From Canariomyces notabilis (Eukaryota > Ascomycota > Sordariomycetes > Sordariales > Chaetomiaceae): a stretch of DNA of 64,000 nucleotides. The notes under the pieces are model-generated. The model saw only the letters and a list, made by a program, of their open reading frames with translations, was not told the DNA's origin and made no database searches. Shown one piece after another: positions 34,701 to 46,471 of the stretch. Location of the stretch: contig NW_027041825.1 of the NCBI RefSeq assembly GCF_033297395.1, positions 970,228-1,034,227 on the forward strand, in the 5' to 3' direction. The position numbers and the translations under genes are program-made. Positions within the stretch are counted from its first letter, which is position 1. Every line of letters starts with the position of its first letter.

Positions 34701-36004
34701 CAGACATGGCCAGTTACTGCCCAAGGATGATGACGTTCCGCGATCACCAGATTGTGGGTTTATCCGAGCGATCCCGGGCCAGATATGCTGGCCTCGTTAG
34801 AAGAATGTGGGAGTCTGGCGGCCGCTGGAAAGGACGTGCGCACTCGCCCGAGGGGAGTAACCCTCCACCACATCTCTGCCCGACCCTCCCCAAAGGTCAA
34901 CCCGTACAAAAATGGCATGCCACGTGCCATTTTCGGCAAGCTTTCTCTCAGGACCGTTGCGTTGTCTCACTTTGGAGGACATGTCATCTAAGAACAGGCC
35001 AGTACCCCTGTCGGTTCCGGGAAGCGACATGTTTGCTCGGACCGCCAACGGAAGGACAATGAAGGGGTGTGCGGAGGGGAGGGTTGGACGGCCTGGTTCT
35101 TTAAAGAGCTGTCGATGGGCAGACATTTCGAGACCCAGAACTCGCTGAACTCTCCTCTTCGCCAGCCAGCCAGCCAACCAGCCAACCAGCCAGACCAAGC
35201 CCGTGCTACTGTACAGCTTTGGTTAGAACCTGGGCCGCACTTTACGTCCGTACTCGGGTCGAGGCAAACAAACCTTTGGCGACATCCCTTGTGTACCCGA
35301 GCTCGAGAGCCAACCACGCAACAGCTCTTACACTCCCAAAGTACGTTGCACGATGGACAGGACAAGGCTTCGTTGGTCTAACACCAGGTTTCCCAGGTCT
35401 CCAAACATGGCATGCGCTTGCTCGTTGCCCTTTCCTGCATTGCAGAAAAGGCCGAATCCTAAGCCGGAGCCTGATCCTCCTACCCCCAACCCCCCCGAGC
35501 CACCCTACTAAGCTCTGGAGGGATACGACTTCGTGCTAGGTCAAGTTTAGTGGCGGTCGACGTCGGGCCGACCCGTGAACGCTGCCGGCTCTGCATGTGA
35601 GAGATAACCACACGTTGGAAGGATTGTAAACGCCTGTAAACGCCTGTTCTGGTATGTTAGGCAGGTCGGGATGCTGAAAGGACCGTCCGTACCATGCGCA
35701 CACGAGTGATTTCCTGGTCAGAGGATTGTTGTTGCGGAGCGTGGCGTGGGCTGGTTCATTGGAATTTGGACTGTCCGTGAAATTGCTGTATGTATCAATG
35801 TCCGCAGCCGGAGGAATAAACGAAGCTTACAAGCCAAGGGCAAGATGTCGTTTTCTCTCGGGTGCCACACTAAGGGGCATGAAGGATAGGTTTCGAACCG
35901 TGGAATGAGGTATAACCAAGCGAGGAGGGTTCCTCGAGCAATACCTCCATCAAATAGAGGGCAGAAAAACAGGAAACGGTTATAGCGAAGGAAGACGCAA
36001 GGGG
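31764..36004. other. 4.2 kb gene-poor convergent region
   Basis: Between the Trk gene (+) and the 2EXR gene (-). Open frames are short and show no protein-like composition. There is a CCAG/CCAA microsatellite at 35161-35192 and a GCATGC-repeat palindrome at 34535-34546. A GGTTCGAACC near 34516 looks like a tRNA B box but does not fold into a tRNA. Confidence 0.4.
35161..35192. repeat. CCAG/CCAA tetranucleotide microsatellite
   Basis: About eight imperfect tandem 4-nt units (gccagccagccagccaacca...). It lies in non-coding DNA. Confidence 0.8.
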
Positions 36005-36829
36005 CTAGTTGTTCGATGTGATGAAAGACGCCAAGTCATCTTCCCTGATCATGAGTATCTGTCTCTTTGCGAGCGCAGAGGTCACGGTAGCGCCGTTCAT
36101 GAAGGCACACCACAGCTTTTGAACAACATTGTCGGAGGTTGGGAGCGCCAAGTGGCGCACCTCGGCATCCCGGGGCGTGCTCGTGATGAGAAGCTGTTTG
36201 GCGGCGGGGAACATGTCGATGATGTGAAAGAGGGAGCCAAAGACCTGGTCCGACTCGTAGAGGCTCAGGTGCAGCTCCTCAAAGGCGCAGGCGACATGGC
36301 GGACGCGCCGCGTGTCGTCCTTGCGCAAAAAGTAGACCATAGGTGCGTTGAAGCCGTACTGGTCGTAGGGCTCGAGCTCGCCCAGCAGCAGCAGCGCGTC
36401 GAGGCCAAAGTTGAACCACACGCGCGCCTCGCTGCTGGACCGCAGCACGCCCGTCTCCGGGCCCGCGAGCCGCGTCGGGAGCTTCCATGAGAAGGCTGGC
36501 TCGTAGTGGCGGAGGGCGAGCATGCGCGACTCGCGGTTCACGTGGAGCAGCACGGGCACCGAGCGCTTCTTGGGCCGCTGGGCCAGTTGCGCCCGCTTCT
36601 CGTCTTGGAAGCGAGAGTCGAAGCAGGCGGCTAAGATGACGCGCGGCTGGATGAGGTTCTCCCAAATTTTGAGTCGGAGCTCGGCGGGAAGAGCGCCAAA
36701 GAGCGTGAAGGTGGCCGCGGGGGACGAGGAGGTCTGGTTCTGGTCGGCGTCGAGGCCGTCGTGGACGGTCTGGAACTCGAGCCAGAACTGGATCTTTTCG
36801 TCGTGATGGTCATACCATGATTTGAACAT
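36005..36829 (-). CDS. 2EXR-domain protein
   Basis: Single exon of 274 residues. The N-terminal motif TLFGALPAELRLKIWENLIQPRVI (about 41-64) is the first EXR element of the Pezizomycotina 2EXR family. The second element follows at LLHVNRESRMLALRHYEPAF. The protein continues with the family pattern of a Trp/Phe-containing linker (EARVWFNFGLDALLLLGE) and a late helix-rich part. 2EXR proteins occur in many copies per genome and have no established biochemical role; no enzyme motif is visible. The ATG at 36829 is followed closely by MFKSWYDHHDEKIQFW. The gene stands alone between two long gene-free stretches. In-frame stops in both other strands' alternatives and the intact motif make this frame the real one. 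Confidence 0.88.
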   Translation of the reverse strand: MFKSWYDHHDEKIQFWLEFQTVHDGLDADQNQTSSSPAATFTLFGALPAELRLKIWENLIQPRVILAACFDSRFQDEKRAQLAQRPKKRSVPVLLHVNRESRMLALRHYEPAFSWKLPTRLAGPETGVLRSSSEARVWFNFGLDALLLLGELEPYDQYGFNAPMVYFLRKDDTRRVRHVACAFEELHLSLYESDQVFGSLFHIIDMFPAAKQLLITSTPRDAEVRHLALPTSDNVVQKLWCAFMNGATVTSALAKRQILMIREDDLASFITSNN

Positions 36830-39800
36830 GATTGAGTCGATGGTTGCTTGGTTGCTTGGCCCTGTTTCCAGAAGTGTTAGCGGTGAGACCCCGAGAGAAA
36901 GTGGAAGCCGACCTCAAGAGCGGTCTCACCGCCAGATGTCGGCCATCATGAAAACACACCAGAGTGAGTCAGTGACCAGACTTCCAACCTTTGATGGGCT
37001 CAACCTAGGCAATTACTCCCTCCTCCACTTCTGTCAAGGTTAATAAATATTTTACTCTGCGCAACAAGCTGATGAAATAGCCACCTCAAGGCAGCCTTGT
37101 CCTCAATTTCACAGGCATGTAAGGTAAGGGCTAGGTATGAGGTGCGGTATCCATGCTCAAGCCGCTGCCGCAGTAGCTTTAGGTTCCGTGTTGGCACCTT
37201 CACACGCGCCAATCCGGACGTGTTGTCCAGGTCCCTTGCCTTATCATTTTACATGCTGACAGGTATGTACCTGTGGGCTTATCAGTTGCCGCCAGCAAAC
37301 TGCTAGCAAGCAGAACATGGACAACCAGCGAGCCTGTTAGCAACTTGGGGGGGGGGGGCCCGTCGCCAACACTTGATGTTTGTTCCGCTCGGAAATTTGA
37401 AGCTTTTGGAAGTCCACCGGTGACCTAGAGGTGACTGGCCAGTGATCCGTATGTACATACAAGTACAGTACATGTCACACAACCTGGCTGCAATAAGGCG
37501 AATCTCCCCGCGCCCCGGCCTGAAAAGCTGACGGCAGAGTGGCATTCTCACGTGCGGCATACAGTAGGTATTCCGATCCTATTGGATTCCGTTAGATGCT
37601 TACACGCAGTCCAGTGATGCGAACGACCTGGAAGGTTCAAGCTAGAGGCAAGTTGGTGGATGGAGAGTCAGCCATACCGTATTGAAGGCCCGATTGAAGG
37701 CTGCTCAACTGTGTTTTATGCAGTACTGTACGGAGTACAGTTACCCCAGGTTTCAATTCCACCCCTCCTGTATCATGCACGGACCAGTATGTAAGCCCTG
37801 TGAAAAGTATCGTCAGTGGCTTGCGGGGGTCTTGGCAGTTCGACAGCCTTGCTTCGCAAGCCACTTCAACAAGCACAAGAAACAGATGGAAACTTGCTGG
37901 ACGGTAGCACAATGGCTTGAACTGTAGGTGGAGAGTGGAGCATGATAGACGTACGTGTACTGTAACTTAGACGCATAGTTTACGGTCAATGATCCCGCTG
38001 TCCTTTGATCCGAGCCGCTGCCCTAAGGGTGTCAAACCCACTGGCTTTTGCTCTGCTCCGATCGAAACAGCTCCTGAACACTTGCATGGTTATTAATTCT
38101 GTCTCTAAGTGTGCAAAGCGAGCCGCAACATTATGGAGCCCTTTCAACACGGCACCGGTGAGAAGTCTAGTAATGAGCTCGGCATGCCGTTTTGGAACTG
38201 CATCTGCGTATCTCATGGATGCTCTTGAGCCTCGACTTATATTATCGAAGACTAACAAAACCTCTGTAGTCAAGTACATAGGTACCTGTCTCACTCGGTC
38301 CCCAAGCCGGTGGGCCCCACATATCCGTTCGGCCGGGAGCGATCAACTTGCGCTAATGGCATGCTATCTCGTGCGGGGTCCTATCCCCGGGCAATTGTGA
38401 CGTTCACATGCTTGTCTGTCAAGTCTCAACGGGAGGCAGGCCTCTCGAGTTCGTCTCAAGTTTAGCTCAGCTTCACCGCTGTCGTTCTAACTAAGTCGGA
38501 CGCAAGTCTACTGTATTAGGTTCCAACTTGCAGGATCTGGGAACGCAAATGATCAAGAGAAAGTCACCTCTCTTGCCAAACCGGCAAAAGCTTTGGCCTC
38601 GGGCATGCGATCTGGACATTTCCGTTTCTGCTAGCAACCCCCACCCACCAGGATCGTATCAAATACGTACTGTACTGAATTCCACGGTATGTACACCAGT
38701 AATCATACTGTGCGGCTATGCAGGGTTTCACCATCCCGTACAGTGTGCATCATGCTTACAGTGTTGCCGCTGTATGAAACATTCACGTTGTACCCGGTAA
38801 CTTACCCAACAATCACACTGCGCAACATCCTCTTGTCCGAGAGACCAAGCAGCACGCAACTTTGGGCACCCCGTAGTTTAATCGCGGGGAGATTGTGGAA
38901 CCCTTCTTTTTAGTTCGAACTCGTCGAGTTCTTGCAGGCTTCAGGCAGGTTGCAGCTCGGAGTGCGCGCCGTCGTTGCCGGCACTCCAGAAGCTGCTTTG
39001 CAGTTCGCAGTGCGCACATTTCAACCAGGAGTCCAGGACTGGCAGTACAGTACACTATGTATGTATGTACATTACCAGTCCAAAGTGTGGGGTAGGAGTC
39101 CAAACGTCATTTCTCACTCCTCCCCCACCTTCACCCTCGAGCTGTCTTCCAGCTTGTGACGCATTGAGACGAGACCAGCCCGGTACACTGGACTCCAATA
39201 CCTGTAGGTCAGATGAAGCATGACTTATGTTGGCTGTTGTCCAAGTCCCATGCCAGCTTAGCCGGCTGGCCAGATGACCGCCAGCCCAATCGTCGCTAAC
39301 AGGCAGCAACCGTGGCTGAAATAAGTCCAGGACAAGGAACCGCACACTTATACTGGTCTATGTAGACGGCGACACGTTTTGTTCGACCTTTCGACCTCTC
39401 CTCTGAACCCCCTACTCGTACACCACGGGATTCTCGACGAGCAGAATCACGGACCCGTTCCTCAGGGAAGCACACGGAATTGCCGCAGGTAACGCTTGGC
39501 CCCGGTTCCTATCACTGTACGTTGCAACTTCGCATCCCATAATCCCGGACAACATGTGGCTCGGCAGATTAGCACACTGGCGGCATCCATATTGAGCGTT
39601 CGGGCTTGCGGAGGAGTCTTCGCAAATCCACCGTGGAGATGCCGTGTCCAATGGTCCCTTTCCTCCCCGCCCTCTGCGCGCCTAAAGGGGACCACAGTCA
39701 CCACACTGGCCTCGTTCAACCCCCAACACACTAAGCTCCGCTGCCCAGCGCATGTCCCGGTAGTTCCACATGCACATGGCAGAATGGCAGGCCTGGATGC

Positions 39801-40192
39801 CCCCAGCTCTTCCTCCTCGGTCAGCGTGGGACCTGTGGATGTGAGCACTGAGCAGCCATGAGAATGTTGAGATGGTTCCACCCCGTCCTGCCCGTACCCT
39901 CTCCCAAGTTCCTCGTGCCCGATCTTGCCGCCGGCTTTGCTTATTATATCCCCGAGTCTATCCCGGCCGAGGATCGGTAGCTTCCTCCCTTCTCCTGAAG
40001 ATCCATCCTGTCTTCTTGCCTTGCTTCCCTCACCCATTGCATTGCGCTCACTAGTCAGCGTTTCAAGTGGAATGCCACCCTACTGCCTCCAGGACTGCCA
40101 CTACTTCTACCGCACAGCTCTGCGCGGCCTAAACATCAGCACCTTCGTCTCGCCTCTCTACGCTTGATCCTTGTCGAGCCCAGCTGACGAGA
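36830..40192. other. 3.4 kb divergent gene-poor region
   Basis: Between the 2EXR gene (-) and YAT2 (+). It contains a 12-G homopolymer (37347-37358), the palindrome GTATGTACATAC (37449-37460), an inverted repeat CTGTAC-GGA-GTACAG (37726-37740) and an AT-rich TATTATAT patch near 39938-39948 that could be a TATA element for YAT2. No additional gene is supported. Confidence 0.4.
37347..37358. repeat. 12-G homopolymer
   Basis: An uninterrupted run of 12 guanines in non-coding DNA. It is also a likely spot for sequencing or assembly length error. Confidence 0.85.
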
Positions 40193-43039
40193 ATGCCTAC
40201 ACAAGTTCGCATCTTCACATCGCCGAGGTCTCTTGGTGAGACGCTCGACAGCCCCGTGCAGCCGCCCACCGTTCCCCGCTCTGTGCCTGAGTATCCCGAG
40301 ATTCCCAGGCCAACAGTCAGCCCGGTTGTGAAGACTCGGCATTACACCATGTCCACTTATCAGGACGACAAGCCCAAAGGGGGCGTCACATACGCCCACC
40401 AGGACCAGCTACCCAAGTTGCCTATCCCCGACCTTGAGGCCACTTGCAAGAAATACCTCGACTCTCTCAGGCCGCTCCAGTCCGCCAGGGAGCACGCAGA
40501 AACGAAACACGCAGTGCAAGAGTTCTTGCGGGGAGAGGGACCAGAGTTGAACGAGAAGCTAAAGAAGTATGCCGAAGCGCGCACTAGCTATATCGAACAA
40601 TTTTGTGCGTCCTTCGCCATGGTGCGTTTGCCGGGATGCATTGGCTGACACCGTAATCAGGGTACGATTCGTATCTCAACTTTGATAATCCCGTCGTCCT
40701 CAACCTGAACCCCTTCTTCCTGCTTGAGGACGACCCCACACCCGCCCGGAACAACCAAGTGACGCGGGCCGCGTCCCTGGTGGTGTCGGCCCTGGAGTTT
40801 GTCAGAGCCGTCCGCAAAGAAGAGTTGCCTCCTGACACCGTCAAGGGGACGCCTCTTTGCATGTACCAGTACTCGCGCTTGTTTGGAACCGCTCGTGTGC
40901 CAACCGATGCTGGCTGCCAGATTGAGCAGGATCCCGATTCCAAGCACATAATCGTCATGTGCCATGGACAGTTTTACTGGTTCGACGTCCTGGACGATAA
41001 CTCGGACTTGATCATGTCGGAAAAGGACATCGCCATCAACCTGCAGACCATCATTGATGATGCCGCGCAAACTCCTATCCAGGAAGCAGCAAAAGGTGCA
41101 TTGGGCGTTCTCAGCACCGAGAACAGGAAGGTCTGGTCTGGGTTGAGGGATGTCTTGACAAGGAAGCCGGGGTCGAACAACGCCGACTGCCTGGGGATCG
41201 TCGATACCGCCCTTTTTGTGGTCTGCTTGGACTATACAGAGCCCACGACTGCAGCAGCGCTCTGCCAGAACATGCTCTGCGGCACGAGTGTGATTGAAAA
41301 GGGCGTGCAGATTGGCACATGCACAAATCGATGGTACGACAAGCTACAGATCATCGTTTGTAAGAACGGCAGCGCTGGGATCAACTTTGAGCACACGGGC
41401 GTCGATGGCCATACAGTGCTGCGCTTTGCGAGCGACGTCTACACCGATACCATCCTGCGGTTCGCGAGGACAATAAATGGCAAAGCGCCGACGCTGTGGG
41501 CTTCTACCAGCCCGGATCCGTGCAAACGCGATCCCGACAGTTTTGGCGACGTTCAAACGAGCCCGCACAAGCTCGAATGGGACATGACTCCGGAGCTCAG
41601 GATTGCTGTGCGCTTCGCCGAGACCAGGTTAGCAGACTTGATCGAGCAGAACGAGTTTGAATGCCTCGACTTTAGCGCGTACGGGAAGAACTTTATCACG
41701 TCGATGGGCTTCTCCCCAGACGCCTTTGTGCAGATGGCTTTCCAAGCAGCCTACTATGGCCTGTATGGCAGGGTTGAGTGCACCTACGAACCCGCCATGA
41801 CCAAAATGTATCTGCACGGGCGGACCGAGGCGATTCGCACCGTATCAGACGAGTCCGTCAACTTTGTCCAGACCTTCTGGGCAGACAATCCAGCCGAACA
41901 AAAGATTGAAGCGCTCCGTAAGGCCTGCGAGCGCCACGTCACTACCACCAAGGAATGCGCCAAAGCCCAGGGGTGCGACAGGCACCTCTACGCCCTGTTT
42001 TGCCTCTGGCAGCGGACCGTGGACGAGGACCTGGGCTACGCCGTGAGCAGCACGAGCAGCGATGGCTACTCGAGCCCCGTCGAGGGCATGTCGGACCGCG
42101 GCGGCTCTTCGTTGGTTGGCAGCCCCGGCAGGGACGAAGACCAGCCCGCCTATGTGCTAGACGGCGAGCGCCGCAGGTCTCCCCTCCCCGCCATCCGAAG
42201 CCGCGAGCGCGGCGACAGCACCACCTCGCGCAGCAGTCGCGGCGGCCGGGGCGCCGCCGACAGCACCGCCAACGGAAACGGCCACCACCTGCCCTTGATC
42301 TTTGCCGACCCAGGCTGGGACAAGCTCAACACCACCATCCTCTCAACATCCAACTGCGGCAACCCCTCGCTGAGGCAGTTTGGTTTCGGCCCTGTGTCGG
42401 GCGACGGCTTTGGCATCGGCTACATTATCAAGGACGAGGGCATCTCGATCTGCGTCTCGTCCCGGCACAGGCAGACGAGGCGCTTCGTCGACACGCTCGA
42501 GAGCTACCTGTTGGAAATCAGGAGGATCCTAAGAATTGCCGGGGGCAGCAGGAATGCCATGGCCGTCAGGCAGACTAGGGCAAGGGAGCTCGACTCGATC
42601 AGGGTCGCTGGCAGCGGCGGCAATGCCAACGGTAATGCGGCCAACGGGGTTGCGGCTAACAAGGCCGGGAGCAGAGCCAAGTTGCGCGGGCGCCTGATCA
42701 CGGGCGGGCTAAATGAGGGCTCGGGCCTTACGAGGCAGAAGAGTAGTCTGTCGAGTCCGACTGATGAGAGTCTGCTTATGAGTGAGGATGATGAGTTGGG
42801 AGGGTGTAAGTTTTTCTTATTTTCCTTGTTCTCACCCCCTGTGCGTCCTTCTGTAACTGGGATAATCATACTGACACGGCTGCCAAACAGATGGCTTTTT
42901 TGACGCCGGCATGCTGTTGCAGGCCCTCAAAGCTCGGGGCGACAACTACGATAACGGCGAGACCAAGCCGTCGGAACGGGCGGTGACGCAAGCTAGGCGG
43001 CGGGAGGTGGGCAAGAAGTTGAGGTTGATTGACTACTGA
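40193..43039 (+). CDS. YAT2: Carnitine acetyltransferase, Yat2/FacC type
   Basis: Three exons: 40193-40604, 40661-42805, 42891-43039, giving 901 residues. It belongs to the carnitine/choline acyltransferase family and reversibly moves acetyl groups between CoA and carnitine. Family landmarks are the N-terminal QDQLPKLPIPDLEATCKKYLDSLRPL, the AARNNQ-like segment TPARNNQVTRAASLVVSALEF, the catalytic histidine in NFEHTGVDGHTVLRF (about residue 380) and FGFGPVSGDGFGIGYIIKDEGISICVSS near the C-terminus. Two Ser/Gly-rich insertions (about 42030-42290 and 42540-42800) are typical of the Yat2/FacC subgroup, which is longer than the mitochondrial and peroxisomal enzyme. There is no PTS1 (ends RLIDY) and no clear presequence, which fits the cytosolic FacC needed for acetate growth in Aspergillus. 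Intron donors GTGCGT and GTAAGT keep the frame (EQF/WYDSY, GG/YGFFDAG). Confidence 0.92.
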
Positions 43040-43828
43040 GTTGCGTGTGTCCCGAGTCTGTACTTTTGGCAATGCTGTTGTGATATTGGCTTGTATGGCT
43101 TTTAATTTTGGATGATATCCTGGGGTTGGATCTTTTTGCATTTTGCTTGCTTGCTTGCTTGCTTGCTTGTTACCTAGTAGCGTCTCGAATGTATATACGT
43201 GTACTGTAACATGATGTATTTCTGACCGCGACTCGGTGAAGCACCCATTGCTGAGAGCAACACGATGAGCTGTAGAGGCATTGGACCAGCACCCTTCCCT
43301 AGGCACGCACGAGCCGTGTTGTGTACCACGATCGAGTAAATGATGTGGATATGTAGTACAAGAACTTGAATGGGCTGTTCTGCAGAGTCTTGCAACAGCC
43401 ATATGTGAGATGGGCACTCGATGCTATATTTACATACAAGCCCGCCACCCTGCCTCTGTGCAGTGTCCGGCGATGCTGCCTCTCTCCGGCATCTTGAGAA
43501 AGACGCTGATGCCCAAGGATAAAAGGGCTGGCGGTCAAAAGATGAAGGGTATAATCTCTCCAAAAAACCAAACCAAATCGCACACAGCCGCCGCCCTTAG
43601 CCACTCCCGATTTCCCTTCCCCGATTCATTTCCCTCCCTCCCAATTCAACCCTTTGCCCAACCAACCAAATTCGTCTCAATTCATGCACAGCTGTTGAAT
43701 ATTCCAAAACCGTTACACTTCCTTCTTTCCCGCCCCCGCCTGCACGCCAGTCGACCTACCCCCCAACCCCCTCCCCCCCCCTGGGAAATCCAACCTGAAA
43801 ACCGGACCTCCCTCAGAACCGAGCACTA
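43040..43828. other. Convergent intergenic region
   Basis: 3' regions of YAT2 (+) and the membrane-protein gene (-). It contains a TTGC microsatellite at 43143-43170 and C-rich runs near 43760-43785. Confidence 0.4.
43143..43170. repeat. TTGC tetranucleotide microsatellite
   Basis: Six to seven perfect tandem TTGC units, about 100 bp after the YAT2 stop codon, within its probable 3' UTR. Confidence 0.85.
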
Positions 43829-45617
43829 CTAGCTCCCGCTCCCGCTCCCGACAGCCCCAGACCTCGTCGAGGGCGACCGCCGCACCGTCACAACCGAGGG
43901 CTTGAGCCGCTGCATGCCCATGCCGGGCTGGAGGATGAGCGGCACGCCGGCCATGATATTGTTGTCCCCTCCTCCGCCTCCCCCTCCCGGTCCTTGATAT
44001 TGTTTCCCACCACTACCACCAGCCGCAGCCGCAGCAAGGTTGTTTCTGCTGCTCCTCCCGCCGCTGCTGATGCTGCTGATGCTCTGGTCCCTGCCAATGC
44101 CGCTGCCGCCGGCGCCGGTGCTGAGTGCCGAGGCGGGCGTGACGGGGATGGCGTCATGGATTGTTGAGACGGGCGTGGATGGCACGCTTTGCTGTGCTGC
44201 TTGTTGTTGTCGCTCCCCTAGACCTAGCCCTAACCACGTCTCGTCCTGCATGGGGTAGGGGTAGGAAGAATCCTGGTCGTATGCGGGAGGCTGGGGGTAG
44301 TAAGTCGCTTGTGCTTGTGGTGGTTGTTTTATTTGCTCGTACGAGAAGCGGGGGTTGCTGCGGGTTTGCTGCTGCTGGGATCTGAAGGTGCCCGCTGCGG
44401 CGGCTGCTCCGGCTGCTGCTGCTGCCGCCGTCGCCGCCGTGCCATATGCCCGTACGGGAGACTGGTGGGCGGACACGGCGGATATGGCAGGCGATGGTGG
44501 GGCTTGAGAGGAATAGGGGGATGGTGGTGGTGGGTCGGCGAAGGGGTTGGCTGGTGGTTGTGGCTGGAAAGGCGGTTGGGACATGGGCGGTTGTTGGCCG
44601 GCTGAAGGCGAAGGGCCTTGGGCTTGCAATGCTTGTAGGCGCTTCAGCTGCCGCTGACGGAGGAAGACGGTGCCGAAGATTATCAGAGCAAGGAGGGCGA
44701 TGCCGCCAAGGATACCTCCTACGATGGCGCCTACCGGGGCCGAAGGGGCTGGGGCGACTTCGAGATCTGCCGAGGTAGTCGCTGCGCCAGCACTTGTAGA
44801 ATCGGTTGCGGAAGAGCTGGTCGTCGAGGAGACGGCATCTGAAGAGGCGGTTTCGGGCGGCGATGAGGTTGAAGAGCCAGAGGACGGCTTGCTGGAAGTG
44901 CTCGTCTTGGTTGACGTTGAGGTCGTTTCGCCAATGACGGTTGAAACCATGCTCCTGCTGCGCTGGCCACTGTGCGTCGTCTCGGCCTTCTGGACGCTTG
45001 CTATCCTGCGTGTGGCACAGTAATAGTCGGTGACTCCTAGCGGAAAGGCGACCGTGTTGCAGAAGCGTGCTGATCCCGAACTGTTGATCGTGTTAGTTCC
45101 TAGCACCCAGATCGCGGGTAAGCGGAGCAACAGACCATTTCAGGGTCATTGTGTCGGCCTGACAAGACTTGTCACAGGACTTCAAGTCCTCGCGGTCAAG
45201 GCACGACACGCGGAAAGCGCACTGGCTGCCGTTGCAGCAGCCCGCCGCGCCGGGAATCTTGGCCGAGGATGGGATGAAGGCACATCGCAAGTTGGATTGG
45301 CCGCATGTATACGCCCCACCTGGGATATAGTGGTGAGTAGCAGAGCCTTAGGTTTGAACAAAATGGATTCACTCACTCTCCCTCCCGCTTATGAAACCAC
45401 AGGTATTGTCTGGCGCCACAAGGTAGGTTGACGCCAGGCTATCTTGCCGTCGGAGGACTTCGCGGATGCCAGGGCCGGGCGTGGGGACTGGTGTCCAGCC
45501 ATCTTCTGCAAGCGCGTTGAGATGATCTGTACTATCTGTCGGTCGCGGCCCCGTAAAGACTAGACCTTGAGCAGAAGCACCAAAGAGGGCAGCCCCGAAG
45601 AGGTAGAAAAGGCCCAT
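43829..45617 (-). CDS. Single-pass membrane protein with Cys-rich ectodomain
   Basis: Three exons on the minus strand: 45617-45377, 45319-45136, 45080-43829, giving 558 residues. The layout is a signal peptide (MGLFYLFGAALFGASAQ, about 1-17), then a Cys-rich extracellular domain encoded across all three exons (CGFISG.., AYTCGQSNLRCAF, GCCNGSQCAFRVSC, SCDKSC, TLKCSGSARFCNTV). A Ser/Thr-rich stalk of about 75 residues, probably O-glycosylated, follows. One transmembrane helix (about 255-278, VGAIVGGILGGIALLALIIFGTVF) precedes a basic stop-transfer (RQRQLKR) and a long Pro/Gln/Gly-rich cytoplasmic tail. This is the architecture of the many Pezizomycotina stalked surface proteins that resemble Wsc/Mid2 sensors, so a cell-surface sensing role is possible. 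No WSC domain consensus is clear, so no name is given. Confidence 0.85.
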
Positions 45618-46471
45618 GGTTACCGGCGGCTGGAGGACGTATCCACGCCGCGGCAGTTGGTGTTGATAAACAAGGGAAGGAGAAAACTGTACAAGACGTG
45701 CATGGCAGGACAGATGAACGAAGTCGGGGCCTCCACCGAGGAGTATAATTGACGGGTAACTCGGAAGAATTCAAGACTCGGTGCTAACGTTAATTAACGT
45801 TAGGGGCTGCTGAATGCTGACTGACCGGGGCCTGACACCTTAGGCGCAGGTAACCCAGCCTAGGTATTCGAGCCTGGCGCCTACGGTATTCGGGAACGGA
45901 GGTGCGAACACATGTGTGTGTTAGCAAGATTCCGCGGCTCCTTTAACAGTTAACGTTAGTGCATTGATGAGATAGGGAGCACGCCGCTACCGTGCAGGAG
46001 TCAAGAACTTCCAGGTTGCAATCAATTGATTCTGGACGAAGCAACTCACAGGACCTAAAAGCTCTCCGAAGCTGTTGCCTCACAAGAGCCAACCTCCAGG
46101 TTGCTCTTGCCTACCCCTGCCAATTTCCTTGAACCCTGCAACCGATCCCTCAAGTTTAATTACCCCACATAAACACTGGACGAGCCCCTGCCAAGACTGA
46201 CAGGCGCTAATCAGCCCCGCAGCGGACAAAAAGATGGATCCGTTCTTGGAGGGACATGTGCATTGTGCACAGTGTCGTTTCGGGCGAGTGTCGTTGCTGA
46301 AAATCCACAAATTCAGAATTTCCCTCCGTGGTCAACGGAAGATCGGCACGCAATGACGGTTCCACAATTCCGGCGCCGAGCGAGCCCGACGAGCCCGAGT
46401 CCTCCCAGACGCCATCCCATCCCCATCAGCACCGGGCCGCATCCGCATCGGCAGCACACGGATGCGTCTCC
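45618..46471. promoter_or_regulatory. Divergent promoter region, membrane protein and RAD57
   Basis: 854 bp between divergent start codons. It contains a 20-bp perfect palindrome (45784-45803) and a second copy of its half-site (45950-45959). No gene is seen. An open frame runs into RAD57 from 46328 but lacks an ATG before 46472. Confidence 0.5.
45784..45803. repeat. Perfect 20-bp palindrome
   Basis: CTAACGTTAA followed by its reverse complement TTAACGTTAG with no spacer. The half TTAACGTTAG recurs at 45950-45959. The palindrome lies 167 bp upstream of the membrane-protein start codon. It is probably a binding site for a dimeric factor. Confidence 0.85.

Noticed and set aside
31764..36004. 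Degraded transposon in the 4.2 kb gap
   Set aside because: No terminal repeats, transposase-like frame or strong AT bias from repeat-induced mutation could be seen by eye.
39462..40037. 191-codon minus-strand frame upstream of YAT2
   Set aside because: The composition is not protein-like, it has no domain, and it overlaps the probable YAT2 promoter.
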